Shown here in pieces: positions 10,648-20,489 of a stretch of DNA of 64,000 bases. Both the position numbers and the translations under genes were made by a program. How positions within the stretch are numbered: the first letter of the stretch is position 1; every line of letters begins with the position of its first letter. The notes beneath the pieces are model-generated. The model saw only the letters and a program-made list of their open reading frames with translations, did not search any database and was not told the DNA's origin. Origin of the DNA: Pseudomonas syringae CC1557 (GTDB lineage Bacteria; Pseudomonadota; Gammaproteobacteria; Pseudomonadales; Pseudomonadaceae); NCBI RefSeq assembly GCF_000452705.1, contig NZ_CP007014.1, positions 992,001-1,056,000 of the forward strand, in the 5' to 3' direction.

Positions 10648-11127
10648 ATGCCCTCGTTCGACGTAGTGTCCGAATTGGATAAACACGAAGTCACGAATGC
10701 CGTCGACAACGCCATCAAAGAGCTGGACCGTCGCTACGACCTCAAAGGCAAAGGCACGTTCGAGTTCAAGGAACTGACCATCACGCTGACCGCTGAAGCA
10801 GACTTTCAGCTGGAAGCCATGATCGAGATCCTCAAGCTGGCGCTGGTCAAGCGCAAGATCGACGCCAAGTGCCTGGAAGTCAAAGATGCGTATGCGTCCG
10901 GCAAGCTGATGAAGCAGGAAGCCACGCTGCGCGAAGGCATCGACAAGGAGCTGGCGAAGAAAATCGTCGCCCACATCAAGGAAGCCAAACTCAAGGTTCA
11001 GGCCGCCATTCAGGGCGAGCAGGTTCGCGTGACCGGCAAGAAGCGTGACGACTTGCAAGAAGCCATCGCGGCACTGCGCGCCTACGATGCGGACATGCCG
11101 CTGCAATTCAACAACTTCCGTGACTGA
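10648..11127 (+). CDS. YajQ-family nucleotide-binding protein
   Basis: A 159-residue YajQ/UPF0234 protein with two ferredoxin-like folds. Members bind tRNA or nucleotides in vitro, and the Xanthomonas homologue is a cyclic-di-GMP effector. The N terminus [15 protein letters not shown] and the final [14 protein letters not shown] are near-invariant in the family. The ATG at 10648 follows TCTGGAG; an in-frame ATG at 10618 is rejected because it adds a non-family extension. The physiological ligand in this organism is not known from the sequence. Confidence 0.93.
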   Translation: MPSFDVVSELDKHEVTNAVDNAIKELDRRYDLKGKGTFEFKELTITLTAEADFQLEAMIEILKLALVKRKIDAKCLEVKDAYASGKLMKQEATLREGIDKELAKKIVAHIKEAKLKVQAAIQGEQVRVTGKKRDDLQEAIAALRAYDADMPLQFNNFRD

Positions 11128-11143
11128 ACAGGTGCACTGAGCT

Positions 11144-11168
11144 GCGGGGAACCGTTGCGTTCCCCCGC
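11144..11168 (+). terminator. Hairpin after yajQ without T-tract
   Basis: GCGGGGAAC pairs with GTTCCCCCGC (with one extra C) around a six-base loop, 17 bases after the yajQ stop. There is no T-run, so it may be a weak terminator or an RNA-stabilising hairpin upstream of the mscS gene. Confidence 0.45.
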
Positions 11169-11227
11169 CAGTTCGAATCGCCTTGAGCGCGATTTGACAT
11201 CGGTTAGTAACGGGTATGGGGGCAACA

Positions 11228-12058
11228 ATGGATTTAAACGCTGAAGTCGGTCATCTGTGGCAAGCGTCGCAGGCGTGGATTCCGATGATCATGGAATACG
11301 GCAGCCGTTTGCTGCTGGCCTTGGTAACACTGTGCCTGGGCTGGTGGCTGATCAACCGGCTGACCGGCAAACTGGGTGCTTTGCTGGCATTGCGACACGC
11401 CGACCTGGCCTTGCAGGGCTTTGTCAGCAACCTGGCGAACGTCATTCTGAAAATCCTGCTGGTGGTCAGCGTCGCGTCGATGATCGGCGTCGAAACCACC
11501 TCATTCGTGGCCGCAATCGGTGCTGCCGGTCTGGCCATCGGTCTGGCTCTGCAGGGCAGCCTGGCGAACTTCGCGGGCGGCGTGCTGATTCTGCTGTTTC
11601 GCCCGTTCCGCATCGGTGACTGGATCGAGGCCCAAGGGGTATCGGGAACCGTCGACAACATCCAGATCTTCCACACCGTGCTGCGCACCGGCGACAACCG
11701 CACCGTGATCATTCCCAACGGCAACCTGTCCAACGGCATCATCACCAACACCAACCGTCAGCCAACCCGCAAGATCACCTTCGACATCGGTGTCAGCCAC
11801 GATGCAGACTTGAGGAAAGCATTGCAGGTCCTGCTGGACATGGCCGACGACCCGCGCGTGCTGAAAGACCCAGCCCCGCAGGCCGTGGTGGCCGCGCTCG
11901 GCGAGAACGCGATTACCTTGTCATTGCGGGTCTGGACCAGTACTGGCGACATGGGCGATGTGACGTCGATGTTCAACATCGAAGCGCGCGACCGCTTGAA
12001 GGACGCGGGCATCGAGATCCCACTGCCGCAGCGGATTGTGCGGATGGTTCAGGAGTAA
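11228..12058 (+). CDS. mscS: Small-conductance mechanosensitive channel, MscS family
   Basis: A 276-residue inner-membrane channel that opens on membrane tension and releases solutes during hypo-osmotic shock. Three transmembrane helices occupy about residues 17-110. The third, pore-lining helix has the Gly/Ala-rich pattern GAAGLAIGLALQGSLANF, followed by the beta domain with FRPFRIGDWIE, and NRTVIIPNG leads to the C-terminal domain. The ATG at 11228 with GGGGG five bases upstream is preferred over 11216. It is the minimal MscS length, not an MscK-type large form. Confidence 0.92.
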   Translation: MDLNAEVGHLWQASQAWIPMIMEYGSRLLLALVTLCLGWWLINRLTGKLGALLALRHADLALQGFVSNLANVILKILLVVSVASMIGVETTSFVAAIGAAGLAIGLALQGSLANFAGGVLILLFRPFRIGDWIEAQGVSGTVDNIQIFHTVLRTGDNRTVIIPNGNLSNGIITNTNRQPTRKITFDIGVSHDADLRKALQVLLDMADDPRVLKDPAPQAVVAALGENAITLSLRVWTSTGDMGDVTSMFNIEARDRLKDAGIEIPLPQRIVRMVQE

Positions 12059-12083
12059 CTGACAGCTCTTCTGATACGAAAGA

Positions 12084-12115
12084 AGCCCTGACATTGTAAA
12101 CGTCAGGGCTTTTTC
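12084..12115. terminator. Terminator between mscS and the convergent small membrane-protein gene
   Basis: AGCCCTGAC (12084-12092) pairs perfectly with GTCAGGGCT (12102-12110), followed by a T-run on the plus strand. The minus strand has CTTCTTTC after the stem, so it may work in both directions. Confidence 0.88.
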
Positions 12116-12126
12116 GTCTCGTCTCA

Positions 12127-12441
12127 CTACATCCTGGCCAACGTAGTAATGATCGTGATCGCCGCGGCAACTGCGGCCATTGCGTTGATCCAGAACACTG
12201 CGCGTACTGTTCTGGACAGCCTCCACGGCTTTATCGCGATGGCGTAAAGCAACAGGAAGATGACGGCGAAGATTTCAATCTGCGCGAGGATGACTGTGCC
12301 ACCGCCAAAGGCCGTCGAGCCGGACGCATCAGCAGGCCCTTGCGACAGGTAGGCGGCGCCTATGATCGGCAGCCAGACCCCAAGGCTGATAAGGCCCAGT
12401 GGAACCGGGTTGAAAGGGCGTGCTTTGTTTTCAGTGTCCAA
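12127..12441 (-). CDS. Small inner-membrane protein of unknown function
   Basis: A 104-residue protein with three likely transmembrane helices (about residues 15-33, 46-68 and 80-101) and an Ala-rich C terminus. No recognised domain. The start appears to be TTG at 12441, preceded by GGAACACCA; there is no nearby ATG in frame, which lowers confidence in the exact start. It follows ampG by 28 bases on the same strand, so it is probably its operon partner and may act at the membrane with it. That is inference only. Confidence 0.7.
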   Translation of the reverse strand: MDTENKARPFNPVPLGLISLGVWLPIIGAAYLSQGPADASGSTAFGGGTVILAQIEIFAVIFLLLYAIAIKPWRLSRTVRAVFWINAMAAVAAAITIITTLARM

Positions 12442-12469
12442 TGGTGTTCCTTGATGGGTTGGCCAGGGA

Positions 12470-14020
12470 TCAGGGCTGGTCGATGGAGGTCGCTTCTTTA
12501 GGCTCCTCGGTCTTCGCCGTGCGTAGCTCTCTGTTCCATTGCAGGATGATCATCACCAGTGTCGGGATACCCAACAGGGCGGTGATCAGGAAAAAGTTGT
12601 GGTAGCCGAACTTTTCCACCACCACGCCAGAATAACCGCCCAGCAGACGTGGCAACAGCAGCATGATGGAGCTGAGCAAGGCGTACTGGGTGGCGGAGAA
12701 CTTCAGGTTGGTGAGGCTCGACAGGTAGGCGACGAACGCCGACGTCGCCAGTCCGGAACTGAGGTTGTCCAGCGAGATAGTCAGAATCAGCATCTTCACA
12801 TTCGGCCCCATGTCCGCCAGCAGCAGGAACAGGATGTTGGTCGCTGCCGAAGTAAAGCCGCCGATGAACAGGATTGGCATGATGCCGAAGCGCACGATCA
12901 GCAAGCCACCGGCACCTGCGCCCAGCAGGGTCATGACCAGACCGAATATCTTGCTGACACTGGCGATCTGGTCCTTGGTAAAGCCCTGGTCGATGTAGAA
13001 CACGTTGGCCATCACGCCCATGACCGTATCCGACATCCGATAGGTCGCGATCAGGCCCAGCAGCAGCAGGGCCTGCCAGCGATAGCGCATGATGAAATCG
13101 TTGATAGGCGTCAGTACGGGTGCCAGACCACGACGGCCCATCGAAGACAGGCAGGCGAAGGTCAGGAGTGTGTAGAGGATCGCGCGCAGGAAGGCCCGGT
13201 CTTCCAGCAGCAGGTCCATCCAGCTGGTTCCGTTGAACAGCACGCTGGCGAAGTCGGTGTTGTAAAGCTGGGTAAACATCGCCGGTACTGAGACCAGCAA
13301 CACAATGAGCACGAACACCGACGCCAACTGGTGCGTGAAGCCGTAACGTGCGGCTGACAGTTGGGTGCGCAACGGCACTGGCGGCTCGCGCATGATCAGC
13401 GTGGTGGCCAGTGCTGGCAGCATCAGCAGGCCGAACAGCACGTAGGTGCCGGTCCATGCGGAGTGCTTGTAGGCAAAGCCGGTCGAGCCGAAACCCTCGG
13501 CGAAGTACAAGGCGCCCGCGGTTGCCAGCAGTGCCGCTACTCGATAGCCGGACATGTAGCTGGCGGCGAGGGCAGCCTGTTGGGTGTCCTGAGCGATTTC
13601 AAGGCGATACGCATCAATGGCAATGTCCTGGGTCGCAGACGCAAAGGCCACCACCACGGCAATGGCGATCAACCACGATAGGTGCTTTTGCGGATCGCAG
13701 AAGCCCATGCCGATCAGGCCCAGGATCACCAGGCTCTGCGCAAGGACCAGCCAGGAGCGACGCCGCCCGAGTTTACCGAGCAGCGGCAGACGCCATTGGT
13801 CGAGCAAAGGCGACCACACCCATTTAAAGGCGTAGGCCAGACCGATCAGGCTCGCATAGCCGATGGTTTCACGAGCGACACCGGCTTCGCGCAACCACAC
13901 GGATAAAGTTGAAAAGACCAGCATGTAAGGCATGCCCGCAGCGAATCCGAGCAGCAGTAATACTAATGTCGACGGGCTGGCATAAGCGGCGAGCGCGGCG
14001 CGCCAGGTTTTACGGGGCAT
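12470..14020 (-). CDS. ampG: AmpG muropeptide permease (major facilitator superfamily)
   Basis: A 516-residue transporter with about 12-14 membrane helices. AmpG imports GlcNAc-anhydroMurNAc peptides released from the cell wall, feeding peptidoglycan recycling and the AmpR signal that controls chromosomal beta-lactamase. Family features include FKWVWSPLLDQWRLPLLGKLGRRRSW in the first loop region, ATQDIAIDAYR, and the long central hydrophilic loop near residues 225-285. The length suits the Pseudomonas form, which is longer than the E. coli one. A short 104-residue membrane-protein gene follows. Confidence 0.93.
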   Translation of the reverse strand: MPRKTWRAALAAYASPSTLVLLLLGFAAGMPYMLVFSTLSVWLREAGVARETIGYASLIGLAYAFKWVWSPLLDQWRLPLLGKLGRRRSWLVLAQSLVILGLIGMGFCDPQKHLSWLIAIAVVVAFASATQDIAIDAYRLEIAQDTQQAALAASYMSGYRVAALLATAGALYFAEGFGSTGFAYKHSAWTGTYVLFGLLMLPALATTLIMREPPVPLRTQLSAARYGFTHQLASVFVLIVLLVSVPAMFTQLYNTDFASVLFNGTSWMDLLLEDRAFLRAILYTLLTFACLSSMGRRGLAPVLTPINDFIMRYRWQALLLLGLIATYRMSDTVMGVMANVFYIDQGFTKDQIASVSKIFGLVMTLLGAGAGGLLIVRFGIMPILFIGGFTSAATNILFLLLADMGPNVKMLILTISLDNLSSGLATSAFVAYLSSLTNLKFSATQYALLSSIMLLLPRLLGGYSGVVVEKFGYHNFFLITALLGIPTLVMIILQWNRELRTAKTEEPKEATSIDQP

Positions 14021-14074
14021 GGGCTGGAATCTGCCTCAGGTTACGAAAACAAAGGGCGCACTCTAACCGCTGTG

Positions 14075-14431
14075 CTATAGGGGACGCCAGCCATGGCGCT
14101 GCATATCCACCCGATTATTTATAATGGTAACGCCCTCGGCCCGTAAGCGTGCGCGCTGTTCGTCACCTGACGCGCTGCCCACCGGCAGGCTGATGCGGCC
14201 GCCCGCCCCTAAAACCCGATGCCACGGCAGGGCGGAGCCCTCCGGTAACTGGCTCAGCGTGCGCCCGACCCAGCGCGCGGCGCGGCCAAGGCCAGCCAGC
14301 TCGGCCAGTTGCCCGTAGGCGACCACTTTGCCTTCCGGTATTTGCGCCATCGTCAGGTAGAGAGCGGCACGTCGTACCTCGTTGGGTGACTGTCCATCGG
14401 GGTAAGGTAATGTTAAGTCCGGGTCGGCCAC
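14075..14431 (-). CDS. Alkyltransferase-like (ATL) DNA repair protein
   Basis: A 118-residue protein with the DNA-binding fold of O6-alkylguanine-DNA alkyltransferase (MGMT). The active-site motif PCHR is PWHRV at residues 69-73, with Trp70 replacing the alkyl-accepting cysteine. Such ATL proteins bind O6-alkylguanine without repairing it and hand the lesion to nucleotide excision repair. The arginine finger region ARWVGRTLSQLP is present. The gene is divergent from the DUF481 gene and follows no clear operon partner. The fold call is firm; the repair role is from the family. Confidence 0.9.
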   Translation of the reverse strand: MADPDLTLPYPDGQSPNEVRRAALYLTMAQIPEGKVVAYGQLAELAGLGRAARWVGRTLSQLPEGSALPWHRVLGAGGRISLPVGSASGDEQRARLRAEGVTIINNRVDMQRHGWRPL

Positions 14432-14591
14432 ACAATAATCCTGTATAAAACGATATTGATTGTCGTTCGCTGAACTTTTGCTGGATAAGGCTGTCAGTTA
14501 CCACCGTGCCTAGTGGTACATGGATAGCCCCCGAACGCCCTCCTGCAGGATAATGCCCGATTTCCCGCCTTACAGAGCCTAGTTATCGCTT

Positions 14592-15599
14592 ATGTTGTCC
14601 AGAACCTTGCTGTGCCTTGCAATCACCGCCGTATCCACTCCGTTGCTTGCCGATACCGTCTGGTTGAAGAATGGCGATCGGCTGACCGGCACCATCAAAG
14701 TGTTCGATGGCGGCAAGTTGCTGCTGCAGACCGAATACGGTGGCGCTATCGCGCTGGACTGGAAACAGGTCAAGACCCTGAAAAGCGACCAGCCTTTGCT
14801 GGTCAAGCAGGATGAGCACACCGGCGAAGTCGCCAAGTCGTTGCAAGCTGCCGACGACGGCAAGGTGGTGCTGGCCAATGGCGAGGCACCGAAGACGGTC
14901 GAGCTGGCCAGCATTCAGCAGATCATCAAGCCGAAGCCGGTCATCACCGATCTGGTCTGGAAGGGCAATATCGATGCCGCGCTGGACTTCCAGCAGGCCG
15001 AAAACGATACTGATGACTACAACGTCTCCTTCAAGACGTCGGCTCGGCATGGTGACTGGCGTCATAACGCCAAGGGCGATTACAACCGCGAGACTACGGA
15101 TGAAGTGGTCGGCACCGACAACTGGAGCGCCGAGTACTCGCTGGACCGCTTCCTGACCGAGAAATTCTTCTGGGACGGCCGCATCAGTTACAAGCGCGAC
15201 AAGGTAGAAGACCTCTCCCGTCAGCGCGTTGTGGGTACCGGTCCTGGCTACCAGTTGTGGGATGACGAACTGGGTGCCTTCAAGGTCGGTGCGTTGCTGA
15301 ACCGTACAGACTTCGAATTTTCCAATGACCAGAAGGAAAACTTCTACTCTGTTGCCGGCACCTGGGACTACAACCGCTACCTGATCGGCAAGAAAGTCGA
15401 GTTCTTCACCAACGGCGAGCTGGGCAAACCGTTGAGCGGTGTGGCTGATTACTCGCTGGATGTCGAAGCGGGCCTGCGTTACAAGGTGACCGAGTGGGCC
15501 TCGCTCAATCTGAAAGCCGAGAAAAACGTTATCAGCGGTTCGGATAATGGCGATGTCGACAAGACCCGTTACACCGCTGGCTTCGGCGTAAGCTGGTAA
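14592..15599 (+). CDS. DUF481 (YdiY-like) outer-membrane protein
   Basis: A 335-residue secreted protein. Residues 1-20 are a signal peptide ending LLAD. A small beta region with the motif DTVWLKNGDRLTGTI follows, and from about residue 117 the DUF481 domain begins, predicted to be an outer-membrane beta-barrel: alternating aromatic and polar residues (DWRHNAKGDYNRE, FFWDGRISYKRD) and a C-terminal strand ending in GFGVSW with terminal Trp. Some relatives are induced by salt or acid. The function here is unknown. It is monocistronic, bounded by a hairpin downstream. Confidence 0.87.
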   Translation: MLSRTLLCLAITAVSTPLLADTVWLKNGDRLTGTIKVFDGGKLLLQTEYGGAIALDWKQVKTLKSDQPLLVKQDEHTGEVAKSLQAADDGKVVLANGEAPKTVELASIQQIIKPKPVITDLVWKGNIDAALDFQQAENDTDDYNVSFKTSARHGDWRHNAKGDYNRETTDEVVGTDNWSAEYSLDRFLTEKFFWDGRISYKRDKVEDLSRQRVVGTGPGYQLWDDELGAFKVGALLNRTDFEFSNDQKENFYSVAGTWDYNRYLIGKKVEFFTNGELGKPLSGVADYSLDVEAGLRYKVTEWASLNLKAEKNVISGSDNGDVDKTRYTAGFGVSW

Positions 15600-15602
15600 A
15601 CC

Positions 15603-15644
15603 AATAAGTGGGCGACGACGCTTACGGTGCGTCGCTCACTTATT
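15603..15644. terminator. Long hairpin between convergent DUF481 and SDR genes
   Basis: AATAAGTGGGCGACG (15603-15617) pairs with CGTCGCTCACTTATT (15630-15644) with a single mismatch around a 12-base loop. No T-run flanks it. It is symmetric and probably serves both convergent genes. Confidence 0.65.
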
Positions 15645-15651
15645 GATGTGA

Positions 15652-16410
15652 CTAAATGCGCATCGCGCCATCCAGCTCCAGGATGCGTCCGCTGAAATAA
15701 TCATTCTCCAGAATATAAGCCACCGAGTGCGCAATCTCGTCCGGCTTGCCCATGCGTTTGAGCGGTATTGCTGAGGTCATTTTTTCCAGTGCCTCGGGCT
15801 TCATGCCGCCAGTCATCTCGGTTTCAATGAACCCCGGCGCTACGCCCGCCACGCGAATGCCGTAGCGCGCCAGTTCCCTCGCCCATGTGACAGTCGCTGT
15901 AGCGACACCGGCCTTGGCGGCTGAATAGTTGGTCTGTCCGATATTTCCGGCCCGGGAAATCGAGGAGATGTTGATGATCGCGCCCTGACTCTTCTGCTCG
16001 ATCATTTTCGCTGCGACTTCGCGTGTACACAGAAAGACACCGGTCAGGTTGACATCGATGACCGACTGCCATTGCGCAAGGCTCAGCTTGGTCATGACGC
16101 CATCCTTGACCTTGACCAGCAGGCCGTCACGCAGGATGCCTGCGTTGTTGACCAGACCGTGAATGGCACCGAAGTCCTCAGCGACCTTGTCGACCGTATC
16201 AACGACTTGATCTTCGTTGGCGACGTTGCACAGATAAGCGCGAGCCTTGACGCCCAGCGCCTCACAGGCCGCGACGGCCTGGTCCAGCTTCTCCTGATTC
16301 AGGTCCAGCAGCGCCAGATTCGCGCCCTTGCCGGCCAGATACTCGGCCATGGCTCTGCCCAAGCCCTGGCATCCGCCGGTGATGATTATCAGCTTGCCTT
16401 TCAATTCCAT
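15652..16410 (-). CDS. FabG-like short-chain dehydrogenase/reductase
   Basis: A 252-residue classical SDR oxidoreductase. The nucleotide-binding motif TGGCQGLG is at residues 11-18, NNAG at 88-91, and the catalytic Ser-Tyr-Lys set uses S150 or S152, Y162 and K166 (YSAAK). The C-terminal segment is [12 protein letters not shown]. The resemblance is to 3-oxoacyl-ACP reductases, but it stands away from fatty-acid genes, so the substrate is open. The ATG at 16410 (MELKGK) is chosen over an upstream TTG that adds four residues. Confidence 0.88.
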   Translation of the reverse strand: MELKGKLIIITGGCQGLGRAMAEYLAGKGANLALLDLNQEKLDQAVAACEALGVKARAYLCNVANEDQVVDTVDKVAEDFGAIHGLVNNAGILRDGLLVKVKDGVMTKLSLAQWQSVIDVNLTGVFLCTREVAAKMIEQKSQGAIINISSISRAGNIGQTNYSAAKAGVATATVTWARELARYGIRVAGVAPGFIETEMTGGMKPEALEKMTSAIPLKRMGKPDEIAHSVAYILENDYFSGRILELDGAMRI

Positions 16411-16743
16411 GTGCGTGCCCAATCAAGTGATCGTTTCCATGGCGTCACTGGCTGGATGCGAGTGCTTATGCCATAGCCAGACGACGTTATATTCTGTTTC
16501 GACGCGTTCGTCTTCCCTTCGCACAAGGCTGCCGTGACTGAGCTTTAGCCCAGGTCCGCCGCCGTCGTCGGTGGGTATTTTTGCGGCTCTGAAATACACC
16601 GATACACGTTCGTGAAGCCTGTGTTCAGCTGGTTTATGCGCATAATCAGCGTGCGGCCGAGACGTATGGCGCTTGAATTAACGATCTTCTGACATCACAT
16701 ACGGTCTACTCGGAAGGCATTCTTCCCTTGAGGAACTCATTTG
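16411..16743. other. Intergenic region SDR/fxsA, no gene seen
   Basis: About 330 bases between divergent genes. It must hold the two promoters. I see no conserved hairpin, repeat or small reading frame with a ribosome-binding site, apart from AGGAACTC just before fxsA. Confidence 0.5.
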
Positions 16744-17235
16744 ATGCGTGTTTTTTTACTGCTGTTTTTATTATTCCCGGTTCTTGAGCTGTTTCTGCTG
16801 GTTCGGGTCGGGATGTCCATCGGCTTTCTCTGGACGTTCCTGCTGGTCGTCGCGACGTCCATGCTCGGGTTGTTCGTGATGCGTGTGGCCGGGTTTGCAA
16901 CGGCACTGCGTGCGCGCGAAAGCCTGGCGCGCGGCGAATTGCCTGCTCAGGAAATGCTCGAGGGTCTGATGGTTGCCGTGGGTGGTGGTCTGTTGCTGCT
17001 GCCCGGCTTCATCAGCGACATTCTGGGCGTGATCTGTCTGTTGCCGATAACCCGCCGTCTGCTGATCAGCAAGGTGCGGCAGCGCGCCGAGGCTCAGGCA
17101 ATGCGTCAGCGCGCGTTCGCGGATGATTTGCAGACCCCGGCCAATCATGGGCCTGCAAGCCGCCCCGGAGCGATTCATCAAGCGACCCGCGATCCCGATG
17201 TCATCGAGGGCGAGTTCGAACACCGCGACAAGTGA
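16744..17235 (+). CDS. fxsA: FxsA family membrane protein
   Basis: A 163-residue cytoplasmic-membrane protein of the FxsA family, named for overcoming F-plasmid exclusion of phage T7 in E. coli. Membrane helices lie at about residues 2-20, 24-48 and 73-98 (the Gly-rich GGGLLLLPGFISDILGVICL segment is the family signature), followed by a basic, polar tail. The gene precedes groES as in many proteobacteria. The ATG at 16744 is used; the TTG just before it is an alternative. A strong terminator separates it from groES. Confidence 0.9.
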   Translation: MRVFLLLFLLFPVLELFLLVRVGMSIGFLWTFLLVVATSMLGLFVMRVAGFATALRARESLARGELPAQEMLEGLMVAVGGGLLLLPGFISDILGVICLLPITRRLLISKVRQRAEAQAMRQRAFADDLQTPANHGPASRPGAIHQATRDPDVIEGEFEHRDK

Positions 17236-17250
17236 CCTGTATCGCCCGGC

Positions 17251-17281
17251 AGCGCGGCACCTTCGGGTGCCGCGCTCGTTT
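17251..17281 (+). terminator. Rho-independent terminator of fxsA
   Basis: Eleven-base perfect stem AGCGCGGCACC / GGTGCCGCGCT (17251-17261 with 17266-17276) closed by the stable loop TTCG, followed by CGTTTT. Confidence 0.85.
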
Positions 17282-17321
17282 TCGGGCCGACATCCGATTA
17301 TAAAAATTTTCTGCGCCAAGA

Positions 17322-17349
17322 CTTGTAATCACCTTGCTCGCCCTTATGT
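17322..17349 (+). promoter_or_regulatory. Candidate sigma-32 heat-shock promoter of groESL
   Basis: CTTGTAA at 17322-17328 matches the CTTGAA -35 of sigma-32 promoters in five of six positions, and CCCTTATGT at 17341-17349 resembles the CCCCATNT -10, with 12 bases between the two elements. It lies about 140 bases before groES, downstream of the fxsA terminator, where the heat-shock promoter of the operon is expected. Confidence 0.6.
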
Positions 17350-17487
17350 ATGGGTCACCGAAAGGTTTCTGGCCTGAAGGCCAGACCGTATTCTGCGGTT
17401 CGCGCGTCGAACCGTAACCGGCAAGTCCGGATTTGAACCGGCCGGTGCACTCACCGGGCGATAAAAAAACATAATCAGGAGATCGCA

Positions 17488-17781
17488 ATGAAGCTTCGTC
17501 CTCTGCATGACCGCGTCGTAATCCGTCGCAGTGAAGAAGAAACGAAAACTGCCGGCGGTATCGTTCTGCCAGGTTCGGCTGCTGAAAAGCCTAACCGTGG
17601 CGAGATCGTTGCTGTGGGTACCGGCCGCGTGCTGGACAACGGTGAAGTGCGTGCGCTGGCTGTGAAAGTGGGTGACAAGGTTGTGTTCGGCCCTTATTCC
17701 GGCAGCAACACAGTGAAAGTTGATGGCGAAGACCTGCTGGTGATGAGCGAGAACGAGATTCTTGCTGTTGTCGAAGGCTGA
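17488..17781 (+). CDS. groES: Co-chaperonin GroES
   Basis: The 97-residue Hsp10 ring that caps GroEL and encloses folding substrates. The start [14 protein letters not shown], the mobile loop near residues 17-34 ([14 protein letters not shown]) that contacts GroEL, and the ending [11 protein letters not shown] are diagnostic. A ribosome-binding site CAGGAGA precedes the ATG at 17488. groEL follows 48 bases later on the same transcript, under a heat-shock promoter candidate upstream. Confidence 0.99.
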   Translation: MKLRPLHDRVVIRRSEEETKTAGGIVLPGSAAEKPNRGEIVAVGTGRVLDNGEVRALAVKVGDKVVFGPYSGSNTVKVDGEDLLVMSENEILAVVEG

Positions 17782-17817
17782 GTGCTTCCGCTGATTTCCG
17801 TTACCACCAAGTATTAA

Positions 17818-19473
<1,656 letters not shown>

Positions 19474-19516
19474 GCCGGCTTTACCCCTCGAGCAACACCC
19501 ATAAAGCTGCACCCAT

Positions 19517-19546
19517 AAAAAACCCCGCCTAGTGCGGGGTTTTTTA
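19517..19546. terminator. Rho-independent terminator of groESL (bidirectional)
   Basis: AAAAAACCCCGC (19517-19528) pairs with GCGGGGTTTTTT (19534-19545). T-runs occur on both strands, so it can also end the convergent PAP2 transcript. Confidence 0.95.
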
Positions 19547-19575
19547 TTATGCAGCGTATGTCCGAATAATCAGAC

Positions 19576-20313
19576 TCAGCGAACCGCTTGAGTTTGCGCA
19601 TTCGCGACTTGCTTCGGTGCTGGCCGATACAACACGAAATAATAAACTCCCAGACAGATCAGCCAGCAGAACACGGCCGTCCAGATGTTATGGGAAAAGA
19701 AGTGCGCGCCTTGCAGCATACGGCCAATGGAAAATATCGACCCCAGGCCGAAAGCCAGTGCCAGCCCTGCTTTTGCCAGCCGAGGGCGACGATCACGAAG
19801 CATGAAAAACAGTGCGAACAGGGTGAAACCGGTAGCCGCATGGCCGCCGGGCCAGCAGCGCCCTGGTTTGTCGGTGGCTGGACGTGTGCTCAACAGCTCG
19901 CTGTAGGTTTCCTGGCCGCCGAACTCTTTCAGGCTCCAGGGGCACTGCACCGAAGTCACCACTTTTACAGGAGTAACGAAGGCAGTTGAAAGGGCCATGG
20001 ACAGCACAAGGCACCCCAGCTCTCTGCGCCATGGAATCAGCCGTTCTACCTTGAATGACGCAGCAAAACCGATGATGGCCAGCGCACCGAAGGCCATGAC
20101 CATCTGTTTGGCGCGGTCATGCAGGACATCTTCGAGAAAGTAACTGTGCCGGCCGATGAACTCGCCGCTGACGGGGTCGTAGACCATTTTGGCAATGTCC
20201 ATGTCCAGCGGGGTTAGTTCGAGCAGTATCAGCGCTATCGCAACAGCGATAGGGATACCCAGGTAAATCCAGGGATTGAGCGAACGAGAGTAGGGAAGGG
20301 CAGTTTTCGACAT
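19576..20313 (-). CDS. PAP2-family membrane phosphatase (lipid phosphatase-like)
   Basis: A 245-residue inner-membrane protein with about six helices. The PAP2 active-site motifs can be traced: K117 with C-P in place of the usual R-P, PGGH at 155-158, and R198-x5-H204 in GRMLQGAHFFSH, where the third-motif Asp is His208. Relatives remove phosphate from phosphatidic acid, undecaprenyl diphosphate or lipid A. It is divergent from colR, with a ColR-like site at 20400-20414 on its upstream side. The P. putida counterpart beside colR is, from memory, a ColR target, so a role in envelope lipid modification is likely. Confidence 0.85.
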   Translation of the reverse strand: MSKTALPYSRSLNPWIYLGIPIAVAIALILLELTPLDMDIAKMVYDPVSGEFIGRHSYFLEDVLHDRAKQMVMAFGALAIIGFAASFKVERLIPWRRELGCLVLSMALSTAFVTPVKVVTSVQCPWSLKEFGGQETYSELLSTRPATDKPGRCWPGGHAATGFTLFALFFMLRDRRPRLAKAGLALAFGLGSIFSIGRMLQGAHFFSHNIWTAVFCWLICLGVYYFVLYRPAPKQVANAQTQAVR

Positions 20314-20399
20314 ATCGAATCCAGAACGATGGGTAAAAGGCGGCTGTTTTACGTGCGACAGCAGGTCTCAAAGTGTGTCATGGGCTTTGTTTATCATAG

Positions 20400-20414
20400 G
20401 TGAAAAAAACGTCA
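20400..20414 (-). promoter_or_regulatory. Candidate ColR-binding site upstream of the PAP2 gene
   Basis: On the minus strand the sequence reads TGACGTTTTTTTCAC. It fits the ColR consensus I recall from P. putida, (T/C)(T/C)NA(C/G)NN(T/C)TTTTTCAC, over all 15 positions covered. It is 87 bases upstream of the PAP2 start and on the far side of the colR promoter region. Confidence 0.6.
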
Positions 20415-20489
20415 TGCCATATCGGCGCTGGCTCTGAGGCCCACTTCGTCTTAAGCTGCGCCAGCCCAAACTGCATATGAGAGTGCTCC

